From a virus: a stretch of 61,164 nt of DNA. Shown here one piece after another: positions 17,844-29,230 of the stretch (positions are counted from its first letter, which is position 1; each line of letters begins with the position of its first letter). The notes below the pieces were generated by a model, which searched no databases, had not been told where the DNA came from, and saw nothing but the letters and a program-made list of their open reading frames with translations. Where the stretch lies: IMG/VR virus record IMGVR_UViG_3300020477_000024, positions 1 to 61,164 of that record; one strand, written 5' to 3'. The position numbers and the translations under genes were made by a program.

Positions 17844-20800
17844 TTAAACCCTTCTCCCTGTTAAAATAACTACTGCTACCATTCTCTTTCCATCACTATG
17901 ACCAGCAGATAGTGTTCCAGCAGTACTCTTGAATCTAACAGTACATCCAGTGTTATTAGTAGTATTTAGTGGTGTTACTTTACCATCGTTCCCTCTTAAA
18001 ATTTCTACATCACCATCCGCAAGTTGTAAAATTGTAGACTGTGTTGTAGAATTTTTAACTTCAGTTAAAAATGCTGTTGCTTCTTCAACAACAAAATTAG
18101 TTGGTATTTCTTCTATCGTATTTGCTACAGAACCAAAATCAGTATTAGTGATTCCTGTTACATTAGAAATAACAGTTTTAGTTTGCATTGGTTTTAACGA
18201 ATCGTCTTTATAATTCGGTATAACCTTCAGATTTCTGATCTTAACGGGCATAGAGTAATTACTTGCCGTCATATTAATTTTTAATTGTAAAATTGCAAAA
18301 TCAGAAATATTGTCCAGACTATATACCATTTTTTTATATTCTGGAAAATCTGCATCAAAAGTAGTACCAACTTGTGATAAAGATGACCATATAACTGCAT
18401 CTTTGGATACAATATCAGTAGCAAAATGTGCAGATGATACCGTTTGATTATAACCTCTGGTAACAGTCAATCCCGACCCCGTACCTGTTACGAGCATTTG
18501 TTCTTCACCTATACTAATAACATCACCAATAGTGAACAATTCATTTTCTACTAAATTTACAGTAGTAGCACTTGAACTAATATCAGTCTGTAATTTATCA
18601 GTAAATACCGAATCAAAGGTTGTCTGTGAAGATGATTCCATAGTTTTAGCATAAACATTTATAGCATTTCCTTTTGACAACAAAGCATCAAAGACAACAA
18701 AAACTGAATTTGCACTTTCTTCCAATTCTACTTTTCGACTGATATAATTGGACGATGATGCCAAATGTGATACAATTAAGGTATTAGCAGAACTAATATC
18801 AAAAATTGGGGATAATCTATCATTACTTGTATTTCCTGACATTGTTAATTTCAAAACAGCATCAGTAGTTAAAGTTCTTGGTTGAGTATACGGTATATTC
18901 GTATTCACATCTACACTATCAGTCGTTGATAATGCCGTACTATCAGATTCTACCCAACTTAAACTAGTACCATCAGGAACAAATTGTTTTGCGTTATATC
19001 GAATAATATCTGCTCTTCGTCTGGCATTTTTTACAGTTACATTATTTTCGTTCTGAGCATATCCAGAACTACCCAAAGTAACTAGGTTAGAACCACCCAT
19101 CGAATATCTATCTGCTGTTAAACCACTTGACATAACAGTGTGGTCGTCAACCGTAACACCCCTTGCTGTAACCTTTAACTGAGCAGTAGTAGTTCCACCA
19201 GAAACTGCTACAACATCATCAGTTTCATAACCATATCCACCAAAAATAACTTCAGGTGTACCAGTTATAGCACCACCTCCACCAACTGAAATTTTAACAC
19301 GCAATCCAGTTCCATTACCAGTTCCACCACTTGCACCACTCACATTAGTAGTTGCTTCACCAATACCTGTTGCAGAAGAAGCAGTGTAACCAGCACCATT
19401 GTTACTACCATTAACAGGTGCATCTGTAACTGCACCTAAATGCAAACCTTTCAACCTCTTAACTTCGTATACACCATCATTAGCAACTACAACATCAGTA
19501 CCAGAAGAAACACCTATAACATGATCTCCCACATTCCATCCACCAGATTCTGTTGCGATTGACATTGTTTTCTTGGTATTGTCAAAAGTTATCACTCTTC
19601 CATAAGGAACTGTATAAACATTGTCATTTTCTGGACTAAATGCAGATGCTCTATTATATACAATTTCCCCTGCTGTAAATGTCAATTCTCCCGTAACAAA
19701 TAAATCATGTTCAGTACGACCCTGAATGTTACTAAAATTGACCGTATCACCAGCACTAAATCCATGTCCTTCATGATCTACCACTAAAGTTGCATCTGAA
19801 TTGCTTGACCACAACTGTGTTTTCAGAGGATTTGGGTTTAAAACAGGATTGCTAAGTGTAGACTTAATAATTGCATCATCAGGATACGCATTGAATTTAG
19901 CACGATAGAGAGAAAATCTCAAAATCTCATCGGTAATTTTTTGACCACCGATAAAGAGATTTCCAATTCCCGTACCCTTTGAACCTTTGTTCTGTTCAGT
20001 TTTCAGAGTTTGAATTTTATACTCAACGGAAGGTGTTACTATACCTATGGCATATTTCCCCCGTTTAAGATAAATCGTTTCGTCAAATGTAAACGTAACC
20101 GCAGTACCTGTTGAAAATGCAACAAAATCAGTTGGAATCTTAGAAACTATACTATAAGGCAATACTTTATTGCTTGGTTTCCCATTTTCCATTTTTCTAA
20201 TCTGAACTGTTACAGCACGATCAAATAAATCTTCTGCGGTAAAATATAGATCCAATTTGGTAATACATGTTTCCTCAAAAATCTCAAATTCTTGGAACAT
20301 TGACTCATTGGTCTGGTCATCCCATGATAAATCATATGGTTTGGTTAAATAACCCTCATCATCGAATAACCCAACTGCATGATAGTAACCTTCTGCATAA
20401 TTATCATTTCCACTAATAACAATTTTTTTGCTACCAGTTGTAAACTTAGTAGAACCAACACCTTCGTCTGAATTTGGAATGATATAAGTTTTTGAAAATT
20501 TTCCATTATTATCAGTATATAATGAACCAGTAGGTGTCAAATAAGTACTAATTTCAATTCCATCAAATTTAACTGATGTAATTGCACAATTAGGTTTTAG
20601 ACCATATGCATTAATCGTAATCGTTTTGCTCCTAATATAAGGAACATAATTTCCCTCGACTGTTTTATCATTTATCTCTTTTCCAGTTACATTATAGTAA
20701 TTGGGTGATTTATCCAATTCATTATAATTCATATCTAATTTGGGATCAGCAATATGACTGTCTTTGACACCATACCATTCTGTTTCCCATTCATTCCAAA

Positions 20801-23800
20801 TAGTACCTTGTGCGTTAAATCCATCATCAATATAAGGAATGCTATCAAAATCACCCTTTCTATTTTTAATCATTGGTCTGGATTTTGTAGATTTGAATGT
20901 ATCCCATTCTTTGATATAGACAACACCATTATATGTAACAGCATCAGTATTTCTCAAAGTTCTTTCAGCATTATAATTTAAGTTCTGAAGTTCTGCAAGA
21001 TGTGTATAAGGTAAAGTTACTACATTTTTTGCAGTTCCATTATACTCTCCCACAGTCAATGTTGTAACATCTGCTGGTGTTGTGTGATTGACCCTAGAAT
21101 GAGTTACAAGTGGTACAGATTCGACTTTATATCTTGGTCTTAACTCACCTTTTTGCATATCAATACTTGCAGAAAAATCTTTATCTGTTACATCTGCAAA
21201 ATTATGTCCAACAAAAGGATCACTAAAGGTATTTCTACGAATTCTCCCGACATTTAGATCATAATCCTTTGCGGATTTCTCTAAACTGGAAATAGCATCA
21301 AAATCTGTATCTCTTTGACCATCATCGAATAATGGTTGAACTACAATATCGTGTAAGTCATATGTGTAAGGTAGTAATTTAACATTATATAATGGAATTC
21401 CACCACTAGGATTGTCTGGTATAACTGGTTGAGAACTGGCAACACCAGATTTGACTCTTAACGTTCCATCTGCACCCAAATAAATTTTATCAATTCTACC
21501 ATAATATTGTACTATACCTGTCATACTCAAAGTTGCTTTATCAGGTACTGCCATTCCATTTGATCCACCACTATTAAAGGTATCATTCCCTGATTGGTCG
21601 TTTTTAACTGGTCTTAAATCAATGCAATCATTCAATCTGTATTTTTTACCAGTATTCACACTAGTATAAATTGGAACATCAGATAACCTATATGTAGTTC
21701 CACCATCAGCATTACTTACAAAAGGAACATTTCCATATGTGGTATTATTGCTCGTCTGAGCATCATTAACAGGATACGATTGTGCGTTAGTATAAATCCC
21801 TGCCCCTGATCCATAATACCAAAAAACGATCAAAACCCTTCCACTAGGAAATGGTTGATTATCCTTTAATCTAATTTGACCAAAATCAATATAATCATCA
21901 CGTTGACCTGTATCAAGTGTATATCTGCTTGTAATATCTGTTGCAGTTGATACTTGTGGAACCACATTAAATGCACTAGACATATACACTTTCCAACTAT
22001 ACGGATGAACATTAGTTTTTGAAAGTGAAATTACTGTTTTCTGTACATCTTTCTTTTCATTAAGTGCATCATATTGTTGACTAAGATCCCTTGAAGCTCT
22101 TGTTGCAGTAGCAATTTTAACAGTTGCCACAACCGTATAAGATTCAGTTGCTATAAAATTACTATTTGATACAGTCAATGTATCAGTATCTGCACCAGTT
22201 ATAGTCAGATCAGAACTGGAAAATAGAACATTAGGCCCACCACTAATATTATTATCTCTACCATAAACTAAAACACTAGTTGTATCAACAAAAGATTGAT
22301 TTGTCGCAGATATAGTTACAGTTTTCGTAGCACCACTGGTAACTGCATTAGCAGAAAAAGTTCTTCTAACCCTCGAAAAACTAAGTGTTCCTGATACACT
22401 TTCTATACCAGTATATGGCATTTCATGAAGTAATGCGTTCTTTTTAGTCTCTCTTAACGTGTTTAAGGCAACATCTTCACCACTAATTTCTCTTGTATTT
22501 TTGCTTCTATCAGTTTTTAAGTCGCAAATTTTAGTAGTAGATGCATATGATTGACCTACTGATGACCAACGATGCAATGCCGAGACTTCTGAGAATATTT
22601 CACCAGTTTTTAATTGAATATCGAATAAATAGATTTTAAAATCCAGACCATCTCGTTCTATTCCTCTAATTCTTGCTGTTCCGATAAACGAACCACTACC
22701 ACTCGCAGATCCTGTAGTTTTTGCAAAATGAACCAACGGATACATAGCACCACTTGCTGGTGCAAAATTTACTATTGAAGCAAATGTATCTGCATCTGCT
22801 TGCTGAGTTAAATTCCCATCCGTAATTACATAATTTCCTAGTTCAGCACCAGCATTAATAGTCGTAGAACTTTTGGTTATTGAAGTTCTCGGTTTATCAA
22901 TTGTAAGATAAGTTTTTTCTTTCAGTCTGACTTCCTTTCCGTCTATTTTTCCTATACCAGAAGACACACCAAATGATAATTTATTTCCATTACCAGATGC
23001 ACTAATCCCTGTAAGACCATTGACATCAGTTAAAGCAGATAAATTTTCACGCATCTCATAGTCAAAACCACTAACTACAATTCGTTCTTTACTATCACTG
23101 GTAGAATTCTTGAGATTAATTGACCCCTTTACAACTTCACAGACTTCTACAAATCCTTCAGTAGAATTTACAGTCAATGATCGTTTTGCCAATGTCAATT
23201 GTATTTTATGACGATCTGCGCCAGGAGCCTGATAATTATTGGATATAACAGCATTATCATTAAGTGATGTATCATCAGAAGATGTAGCAGTTGTTTCGGA
23301 AACATCAAACCCAATTTTATAGGAAGGTGAAGTGGTATATTTGTCAAGAATTATAGTCTGATTTGGTACATAGGTCGCAAATCCATTAATATAGTAAATA
23401 CCCGATTCTACCTGTGCTATCGAACCAGAACCAACATGTGTTGCTGGTGTGGTATAGGTAGATAACAACCCAACACGATTCCATGCAGTGGAAGAAATAG
23501 TTGTACCATCTGTAACTTCGTACAAATAATCATTAGTTGAAAAGGTACTAGATGTGGTTGTATTATCCAAATATGCAACATAAACAGTCAAAGATTCTAA
23601 ATTCGTAATATTTTTTGGTGCAACTGCAACAATCTTTGCCTTGACACCAGTTCCATTTTGAACATTAGTAATTACTTTGCCAACAATGCTAGTCGCAGTT
23701 TCACTAGAAGTCAAATCAGTTTGTAAGGAAACATAAGCAATATTTGTATAAATATTAATTTGACCAGATGATATTGATTCACCATTTTCATAGGTAGAAT

Positions 23801-23951
23801 GCTTATAGATCTGATCTTGTAAAATGGTTTGTGCTTGTGTTAATTCTCTTGCTTGAACCGCAAATTTCGGTTTAAACAAAATACGATGATACCCCTTAGT
23901 TTCATCAAAATCATCGTAATATGGTTGAATATTATAATCTTTTGTTGGCAT
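17844..23951 (-). CDS. Large DUF4815-like virion structural protein (2035 aa)
   Basis: The N-terminal ~100 residues (MPTKDYNIQPYYDDFDETKG, then KPKFAVQARELTQAQTILQDQI) match the conserved start of DUF4815 proteins. In marine T4-like phages these are encoded next to gp8 and are baseplate or proximal-fibre components. The rest is a long beta-rich chain with clusters such as GGTGNGTGLRVKISVGGGGAITG near residues 1500-1530. It begins 12 bases after the gp8 gene. Length is at the high end for this family. An adapter between baseplate and fibres is the likely role, from gene order. Confidence 0.8.
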   Translation of the reverse strand: MPTKDYNIQPYYDDFDETKGYHRILFKPKFAVQARELTQAQTILQDQIYKHSTYENGESISSGQINIYTNIAYVSLQTDLTSSETATSIVGKVITNVQNGTGVKAKIVAVAPKNITNLESLTVYVAYLDNTTTSSTFSTNDYLYEVTDGTTISSTAWNRVGLLSTYTTPATHVGSGSIAQVESGIYYINGFATYVPNQTIILDKYTTSPSYKIGFDVSETTATSSDDTSLNDNAVISNNYQAPGADRHKIQLTLAKRSLTVNSTEGFVEVCEVVKGSINLKNSTSDSKERIVVSGFDYEMRENLSALTDVNGLTGISASGNGNKLSFGVSSGIGKIDGKEVRLKEKTYLTIDKPRTSITKSSTTINAGAELGNYVITDGNLTQQADADTFASIVNFAPASGAMYPLVHFAKTTGSASGSGSFIGTARIRGIERDGLDFKIYLFDIQLKTGEIFSEVSALHRWSSVGQSYASTTKICDLKTDRSKNTREISGEDVALNTLRETKKNALLHEMPYTGIESVSGTLSFSRVRRTFSANAVTSGATKTVTISATNQSFVDTTSVLVYGRDNNISGGPNVLFSSSDLTITGADTDTLTVSNSNFIATESYTVVATVKIATATRASRDLSQQYDALNEKKDVQKTVISLSKTNVHPYSWKVYMSSAFNVVPQVSTATDITSRYTLDTGQRDDYIDFGQIRLKDNQPFPSGRVLIVFWYYGSGAGIYTNAQSYPVNDAQTSNNTTYGNVPFVSNADGGTTYRLSDVPIYTSVNTGKKYRLNDCIDLRPVKNDQSGNDTFNSGGSNGMAVPDKATLSMTGIVQYYGRIDKIYLGADGTLRVKSGVASSQPVIPDNPSGGIPLYNVKLLPYTYDLHDIVVQPLFDDGQRDTDFDAISSLEKSAKDYDLNVGRIRRNTFSDPFVGHNFADVTDKDFSASIDMQKGELRPRYKVESVPLVTHSRVNHTTPADVTTLTVGEYNGTAKNVVTLPYTHLAELQNLNYNAERTLRNTDAVTYNGVVYIKEWDTFKSTKSRPMIKNRKGDFDSIPYIDDGFNAQGTIWNEWETEWYGVKDSHIADPKLDMNYNELDKSPNYYNVTGKEINDKTVEGNYVPYIRSKTITINAYGLKPNCAITSVKFDGIEISTYLTPTGSLYTDNNGKFSKTYIIPNSDEGVGSTKFTTGSKKIVISGNDNYAEGYYHAVGLFDDEGYLTKPYDLSWDDQTNESMFQEFEIFEETCITKLDLYFTAEDLFDRAVTVQIRKMENGKPSNKVLPYSIVSKIPTDFVAFSTGTAVTFTFDETIYLKRGKYAIGIVTPSVEYKIQTLKTEQNKGSKGTGIGNLFIGGQKITDEILRFSLYRAKFNAYPDDAIIKSTLSNPVLNPNPLKTQLWSSNSDATLVVDHEGHGFSAGDTVNFSNIQGRTEHDLFVTGELTFTAGEIVYNRASAFSPENDNVYTVPYGRVITFDNTKKTMSIATESGGWNVGDHVIGVSSGTDVVVANDGVYEVKRLKGLHLGAVTDAPVNGSNNGAGYTASSATGIGEATTNVSGASGGTGNGTGLRVKISVGGGGAITGTPEVIFGGYGYETDDVVAVSGGTTTAQLKVTARGVTVDDHTVMSSGLTADRYSMGGSNLVTLGSSGYAQNENNVTVKNARRRADIIRYNAKQFVPDGTSLSWVESDSTALSTTDSVDVNTNIPYTQPRTLTTDAVLKLTMSGNTSNDRLSPIFDISSANTLIVSHLASSSNYISRKVELEESANSVFVVFDALLSKGNAINVYAKTMESSSQTTFDSVFTDKLQTDISSSATTVNLVENELFTIGDVISIGEEQMLVTGTGSGLTVTRGYNQTVSSAHFATDIVSKDAVIWSSLSQVGTTFDADFPEYKKMVYSLDNISDFAILQLKINMTASNYSMPVKIRNLKVIPNYKDDSLKPMQTKTVISNVTGITNTDFGSVANTIEEIPTNFVVEEATAFLTEVKNSTTQSTILQLADGDVEILRGNDGKVTPLNTTNNTGCTVRFKSTAGTLSAGHSDGKRMVAVVILTGRRV

Positions 23952-23963
23952 ATCTTATTCCCT

Positions 23964-25169
23964 TTAAAACTGAAGTACTATTCTTAATGTATCAGTGTTA
24001 CTTGCATTCCTTGTAATTGTTGCTCTTTTGTCTATATATAAAATCCGACCACTATATTTTAACATATTAGAAGTTATATACGAACCACCACTTGCTCTTG
24101 TACCAGAAGATATTGTTGTACCAGATGCTAAAACATCATCCTGACTGCTACCAGAAATAATTGGATCGAGAATCAATCCAACTGTAGCATATCTAGGAAT
24201 TTCTCCAGAACCCGTTCCTACTGTGAGATCCCCATTGGTTATTTTTGCAGTTACCATTACATCTTTAGCACCCAATTCTCTTTCTGCATCAAATCCATGT
24301 CCACTTATTGGACTTATAACAGCAGACAAACTATTATCAGTTACATTATTAACCTTTACTGCTGATACCTCTCTATATCCCGATCCTTCACTCAAACCAG
24401 AAGATTGAGTATCCACATATCTTTTATTTGTACCACCAATCTGTGCAATTTTCCCTGCAAAACTACTGCCTGTTGTTGAAGTTAGTGTTACATTTTCACC
24501 GACTGTATAATTAGCAAAACTTGCTGAATGTGTAATTATATCAACCGCACCATCTACCGCATCAACTTGTACATTCCATTGTCTGAGATTTATTGTATCA
24601 CTCGGTTTTGTTTTCAAAGTCTGAACTGGCATCCACTTAAAATTAGTGTCTGTCGTATAAAAAACACTCGTATCTGAAAACGAATACATATATTTCCAGA
24701 AGTAACCATCTCCTGCGGTATTTCTAATCAATGCAGAAGTGGTTGACCAATCATCGTTTGATGATCCAGTTGTAGAAGTTGCATCTGAATTATTAAACAA
24801 GCACTTATATACATCTATATAAGACCCACTATCCCTAAATGCAACAAAAGGATTTGACGGGGATGTAAACAGATCAGTGCTATGCGAATATTGAGCATAT
24901 CCCTGTCCAGAACTCCATTCCTTAATCGCAGTTCCAGTTCCATGTGGTACAACCATTGATACATCTGATGAAGTAATTCTTTTAAAACCAGCTGCACTAT
25001 CCCAAAAACTTTTCATATCAGAAAAACCCGTAAAAGTCGGTGTTGTTGCAGTCTGTGATTCGGCAGTATTCCCTATAACCGCATAAATTCTGTGCGTATT
25101 TCCCTTGACCAATTCCATGAACTGCCTTGCCAATGAATGAGAATATTCTCTTGTTATTATTTCTCCCAT
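23964..25169 (-). CDS. 8: Baseplate wedge subunit gp8
   Basis: The protein matches the T4 gp8 pattern: the gp8-like DVYKCLFNN segment near residue 124, and GDGYFWKYMYSFS near 155-170, the strongest signature. VDVYKC-type beta strands follow and the C-terminal end is DTLRIVLQF. T4 gp8 is 334 aa, so the 401 aa here is somewhat extended. gp8 forms a dimer in each baseplate wedge with gp6, gp7 and gp53. Its neighbours (gp7-position protein upstream, DUF4815 protein downstream) are in the conserved marine order. The start is preceded by AAGGAATAGAATA. Confidence 0.88.
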   Translation of the reverse strand: MGEIITREYSHSLARQFMELVKGNTHRIYAVIGNTAESQTATTPTFTGFSDMKSFWDSAAGFKRITSSDVSMVVPHGTGTAIKEWSSGQGYAQYSHSTDLFTSPSNPFVAFRDSGSYIDVYKCLFNNSDATSTTGSSNDDWSTTSALIRNTAGDGYFWKYMYSFSDTSVFYTTDTNFKWMPVQTLKTKPSDTINLRQWNVQVDAVDGAVDIITHSASFANYTVGENVTLTSTTGSSFAGKIAQIGGTNKRYVDTQSSGLSEGSGYREVSAVKVNNVTDNSLSAVISPISGHGFDAERELGAKDVMVTAKITNGDLTVGTGSGEIPRYATVGLILDPIISGSSQDDVLASGTTISSGTRASGGSYITSNMLKYSGRILYIDKRATITRNASNTDTLRIVLQF

Positions 25170-25180
25170 TATTCTATTCC

Positions 25181-26956
25181 TTATGGTGATGCATTTACTA
25201 CCGTAGTTGATGTATCTGTTGTAATTGTTTTTGTCGTATCAATCAAATAATCAGCAAAAACTTTCATTCCTGCTGGATGGGTGAATTTCTTCAATTGTTC
25301 TTTCCAAATCTCAGGTGGTTCTGAAGCACTAACTACATACGACCACCATGTGAAATAATCAGCATCTGTAATGGCAACTTCACCTTGACTTGGATTTGAT
25401 TTAAATCTTGTATATTCCCCACCGTATGTTATTTCTGCTCCATAAGTAACCGTACCAACTGCCCTAATATCATTAGTTCCTGATGATGTATCCCTAAATG
25501 TAACAGTTGAACTGGAACTAGCAAGTCCATATCTAATTATTTCCAATTCTTCTATTCCACCAATATCTGAACCATGTGGTTGTAAACTATCCGTAGATGA
25601 ATTTGTAATATACATCTTTGGTAATGATGTATAACCAACGCCAGGCGATATTATATTCGATTTTGTTCCTGTTGTTGATTCGGCAGTTGCTGTAACTTCA
25701 CAAACTTTCACTATTTTGTCTGCTCTCATTCTAATATTTTCGTTTTTGGTCTTAGTGTCTAAATCATAGTAATATATTTCTTCTGAAGAATATTCACCAC
25801 CCTTGACATGATCGGTTTTAAATGTTCCAGTGATGTTATCTATCCAGTATTTATTCTCCCCAAACGTATTGTCTTTGAATCTCAAGACAGCAGTTGCACC
25901 ACTTTCTGCACCAATTATTCCTTTTCCTACAACAAAAGTTCCTTCCATACCATACACAGTTAAATAATCATTGACAAAATTAATAACGGAATTATCTGCA
26001 CCAGTTGTAACCTTTATTCCATCAATTCCACCTTTGGTTAATTTTTTTATTCTTGCTTCACTATTTGTCGATGACCCAAATGTTACTACATCATCTAAAT
26101 AATAACCACTTCCACCATTGGATGCATCTGTAAAATTTACACCTTGAATAGAATTTTGTACAATTGCTTTTAATTGTATGGTTGTTCCTGTTTTATAAAC
26201 AGGTGAACCCTCTTCAGTTTCTGCTAATAAAATCTCCCCTGCACTGAAAGTGCCTGACTGCGTAGGTTTGTCAATACCCAATTCTTTATAATTGATAGTT
26301 CCGATCCCTACATCACCCACTTCCGAAACTACAGATTTTGCACCAGAAGTTTGCCCCACCATATAGTAACCTTTAAATTGTGCCATATCACTAGCACTCA
26401 AAGTACTATCTGCCAAAACTCTAATTACACTCTTTTTCTCCCAATCATTATCATTAGTCGTAAAAACATGATCCTGTTTCATTACAACCTTTGAAACTTT
26501 ATCGAAAACAATATCAAAATACATTCTAAAAGCAGGGATCGTACCTCTAGCACGATTTAAATCTTTCATTCTCTTAACTAATTTTCTTCTATCTGCTAAA
26601 ACATCCATTGGCAAATCTGGATTAAATTCTGATCTGATATATCGAAGTAATGTTTCTTTAGCATTATCCACATCTTTCATATATTCAAGATTGATTATAG
26701 CATTCCACAAATTCCCATCTTCTGGACGTAAATGTGAAATCATAAAATCTTTATATGCCTTGATGGACTCTCTATTTAAATCACTGATAGTTGCTGGATA
26801 AGATTTTTCCAACCATTCATAATAAAGTTGCATAAATCGACCAAATTTAGAAATATTTGTACCAGCAAACTTATCATAATGCAATTCCACATAAAGTGGA
26901 AGTTGCGACTCAATGAAACTTGATATGGTCTTTTTTATTTTTTCGTTATGTAACAT
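25181..26956 (-). CDS. Probable baseplate wedge protein at the gp7 position (591 aa)
   Basis: The first ~170 residues are helical and conserved in marine T4-like phages: SSFIESQLPLYVELHYDKF, FMQLYYEWLEKSYP, and KRMKDLNRARGTIPAFRMYF. The remainder is beta-rich with repeated TGTTI/GSGYYLDDVVTFG-like turns. T4 gp7 is far larger (1032 aa), and I cannot show direct homology. The position between gp6 and gp8, the overlap with the gp6 gene and the length suggest a wedge role. It overlaps the gp6 gene end by 11 bases. Confidence 0.7.
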   Translation of the reverse strand: MLHNEKIKKTISSFIESQLPLYVELHYDKFAGTNISKFGRFMQLYYEWLEKSYPATISDLNRESIKAYKDFMISHLRPEDGNLWNAIINLEYMKDVDNAKETLLRYIRSEFNPDLPMDVLADRRKLVKRMKDLNRARGTIPAFRMYFDIVFDKVSKVVMKQDHVFTTNDNDWEKKSVIRVLADSTLSASDMAQFKGYYMVGQTSGAKSVVSEVGDVGIGTINYKELGIDKPTQSGTFSAGEILLAETEEGSPVYKTGTTIQLKAIVQNSIQGVNFTDASNGGSGYYLDDVVTFGSSTNSEARIKKLTKGGIDGIKVTTGADNSVINFVNDYLTVYGMEGTFVVGKGIIGAESGATAVLRFKDNTFGENKYWIDNITGTFKTDHVKGGEYSSEEIYYYDLDTKTKNENIRMRADKIVKVCEVTATAESTTGTKSNIISPGVGYTSLPKMYITNSSTDSLQPHGSDIGGIEELEIIRYGLASSSSTVTFRDTSSGTNDIRAVGTVTYGAEITYGGEYTRFKSNPSQGEVAITDADYFTWWSYVVSASEPPEIWKEQLKKFTHPAGMKVFADYLIDTTKTITTDTSTTVVNASP

Positions 26957-28799
26957 CTTCCACCATACTTACCGATATATCGGCATCTTGAATAGTTACT
27001 ACTTGTCCTTTTACGACATGAACATCGTCCTCGTCTACATCAACTGTAATATAGACATAATCCAAACCTGATACAATAGTTCTTATACTCATAGAATTTA
27101 TAACAACTTTTCCTGTTGTATAATCTATTGTACCAACATTTGAAATTATTTTTTGTCCATCTGATGATGATCCAGAAGAATCTACCAAATCTAAATTGCC
27201 CAAAGAATCATCTTTGAGAGAAACGGTATAGTCATATCCCAAATCAGTACAAACTGTAAATTTATCAGAAGTAACCGTACCTTTCAGCAAGGATGTACTA
27301 TATTTCAATATATAACCAAACGACTTCTTTAATGGTGGTTTGATGCGTTTTTTCAACTTGATTTTTGTTACATTGCTTTTTATTGCTTCGTCTGTATCAT
27401 CAATTAGACCAACCAATACAGAATGTCTAAATGCACTATCAAAGGAATTGATATAAGTGTTATTATAGGATGAAATGGTCGATTTTATATTATCAGAAAG
27501 TGCTTCTTTAGGATTTATTGACAAGGTAGTATCATAATATGCTGTTGTGTTGACAATTACAAATGTATAATCTGGATCAACAATTTTAGGTTGGATTGAC
27601 ATTACTTTATATTTTTTCAAAATATCCAATAAATCTTTTTTAGAAACATCAGTCAAAGTTAGTCCAGTTATGGGTCGAACTGCAATATAAACTGATCCAT
27701 AATCAATTGGATCGTTATCCTCACCACCCCATGTTACGACAGAACTAGCATTTGTATATTTATTGAGAACTATGGTTTTATAATCTTCTGTTGTAACTGC
27801 TCTATCCTGTGCTTTGAACGATTTTGGTGCATTGTATTTGATAGATTCTAGTGTCTCCGCACCAGTACCACCAGTTGCTGGATTAGTAACTGAGGTTACA
27901 ACCGTAGGGTTGGAACTGGAATTGCTATATGATAATGTAGATGCCATTGTAAACGATCTAGCATCTGTAGCATCATTTCCACCAGCACCATTAGCAGATG
28001 CACCTTTAGAAGACATATATTCCATTTCTACAATATACCCTTCCTCTAATTTTGCACCTAACGCACCATCACCAAAATAAACTTCAAATTTTCCATCTTC
28101 AACTTCTTGTAGGAAGTAAACTTTAGAGGTAGATTTTAAATCTGCAACATTATCATATAAAGTATATATGTCATAAATCGTATCTGTTGCATTAGTCAAA
28201 ACTTTAACTACTAATGTACTAGTGTCTACAGTAGGATCTGGAATAACATATTTCTCCTCTAAACCTGTTTGATTAACCGTATATGACATTGTACCCAATT
28301 TTCCTTCTTTTAAAACTACATTTGGTAGGGTAAATGTCCTAGTATCATTAGATGTATTATCGACATAACTTGTTGCTGTATACGCCGTAGTTGTATAAAA
28401 ATCATAACTAACATCATCTACTTTAGTAGTAAATTTAGTGTTCTTTGGAACACTTATTGAAGAAGGCCAATTGCTATTAGTCGATTCGGTTGCAACAATA
28501 GACAATGAAACTGTGGCAGATGCAGAAGAAACAGATTTTGGTACATATCCAAGATGTTTTGCGATTGAAACCGCAGAACTTCTTCTCGAAGCACTGTCCA
28601 AAAACATTTCATTTGCTACCATATTGACATAATATGCCATATAATGGGTATTATAGGCAAGCATATCCATCAAAACATTTAACCCTGAACCTGTAAAATC
28701 GTAATCCGTAAACTCGGATTGACTTTTCATGAAAGAGACAAGATTTGATTTGATGGTATCGAAATCTAATTCCGTTACTCGTAATTTACTATTTTGCAT
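26946..28799 (-). CDS. 6: Baseplate wedge subunit gp6
   Basis: T4 gp6 forms the inner ring that ties the wedges together. Here the N-terminal ~100 residues are typical: ELDFDTIKSNLVSFMKSQ, FTDYDFTGSGLNVLMDMLAYNTHYMAYYVNMVANEMFLDSA (shown in part), and SIAKHLGYVP. A baseplate-J-like central region contains RAVTTEDYKTIVL near residues 335-350. Length (617 aa) is close to T4's 660. The C-terminus overlaps the next gene by 11 bases. It follows gp25, as in other T4-like phages. Confidence 0.9.
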   Translation of the reverse strand: MQNSKLRVTELDFDTIKSNLVSFMKSQSEFTDYDFTGSGLNVLMDMLAYNTHYMAYYVNMVANEMFLDSASRRSSAVSIAKHLGYVPKSVSSASATVSLSIVATESTNSNWPSSISVPKNTKFTTKVDDVSYDFYTTTAYTATSYVDNTSNDTRTFTLPNVVLKEGKLGTMSYTVNQTGLEEKYVIPDPTVDTSTLVVKVLTNATDTIYDIYTLYDNVADLKSTSKVYFLQEVEDGKFEVYFGDGALGAKLEEGYIVEMEYMSSKGASANGAGGNDATDARSFTMASTLSYSNSSSNPTVVTSVTNPATGGTGAETLESIKYNAPKSFKAQDRAVTTEDYKTIVLNKYTNASSVVTWGGEDNDPIDYGSVYIAVRPITGLTLTDVSKKDLLDILKKYKVMSIQPKIVDPDYTFVIVNTTAYYDTTLSINPKEALSDNIKSTISSYNNTYINSFDSAFRHSVLVGLIDDTDEAIKSNVTKIKLKKRIKPPLKKSFGYILKYSTSLLKGTVTSDKFTVCTDLGYDYTVSLKDDSLGNLDLVDSSGSSSDGQKIISNVGTIDYTTGKVVINSMSIRTIVSGLDYVYITVDVDEDDVHVVKGQVVTIQDADISVSMVEDVT

Positions 28800-28800
28800 T

Positions 28801-29226
28801 TTATCTTAACCACTCCAAGAAAAAGTCTATGGTTATTGGGTCGGGGTCATTAATAAGCACAAAAGTTATTGAAATTTCATACCCATTTTTATCATAATCA
28901 GAAAAGCAATCAACCATTTTAACAACTGCTCTGGGTTCAAATGTATTTATAATATTCTCAATAGTGGATTTGATAGTCATTGTTGTTGTGGGTTCTATAT
29001 TATCAAACAACGAATTATAAACTTTTGAACCAATTTGCGGTTGAAATGGTCTTTCCTTTATTCGACTCAATACTAAATTTTTTACACTTTGCTTTATTGC
29101 AGAATCACCTTTTTTTGTTAGAATATCTTTAGTAAAGGGATTCAATCCAAAATTTAAATCTATATCAATATATTTTCTAGTTTGATATTTTAAATTTTCC
29201 TTCTCTGATTGATAATTGACTGACAT
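28801..29226 (-). CDS. 25: Baseplate wedge subunit gp25
   Basis: A member of the GPW/gp25 family, the most conserved sheath-initiating baseplate protein, also found in type VI secretion as TssE. Seen here: LNFGLNPFTKDIL near residues 25-38, AIKQSVKNLVLS, the highly conserved (K)ERPFQPQIG(S) segment near 60-68, and LFDN. The C-terminal FEPRA followed by a two-strand hairpin also fits. Length (141 aa) fits T4 gp25 (132 aa). It lies one base from the gp6 gene. Confidence 0.93.
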   Translation of the reverse strand: MSVNYQSEKENLKYQTRKYIDIDLNFGLNPFTKDILTKKGDSAIKQSVKNLVLSRIKERPFQPQIGSKVYNSLFDNIEPTTTMTIKSTIENIINTFEPRAVVKMVDCFSDYDKNGYEISITFVLINDPDPITIDFFLEWLR

Positions 29227-29230
29227 TTTT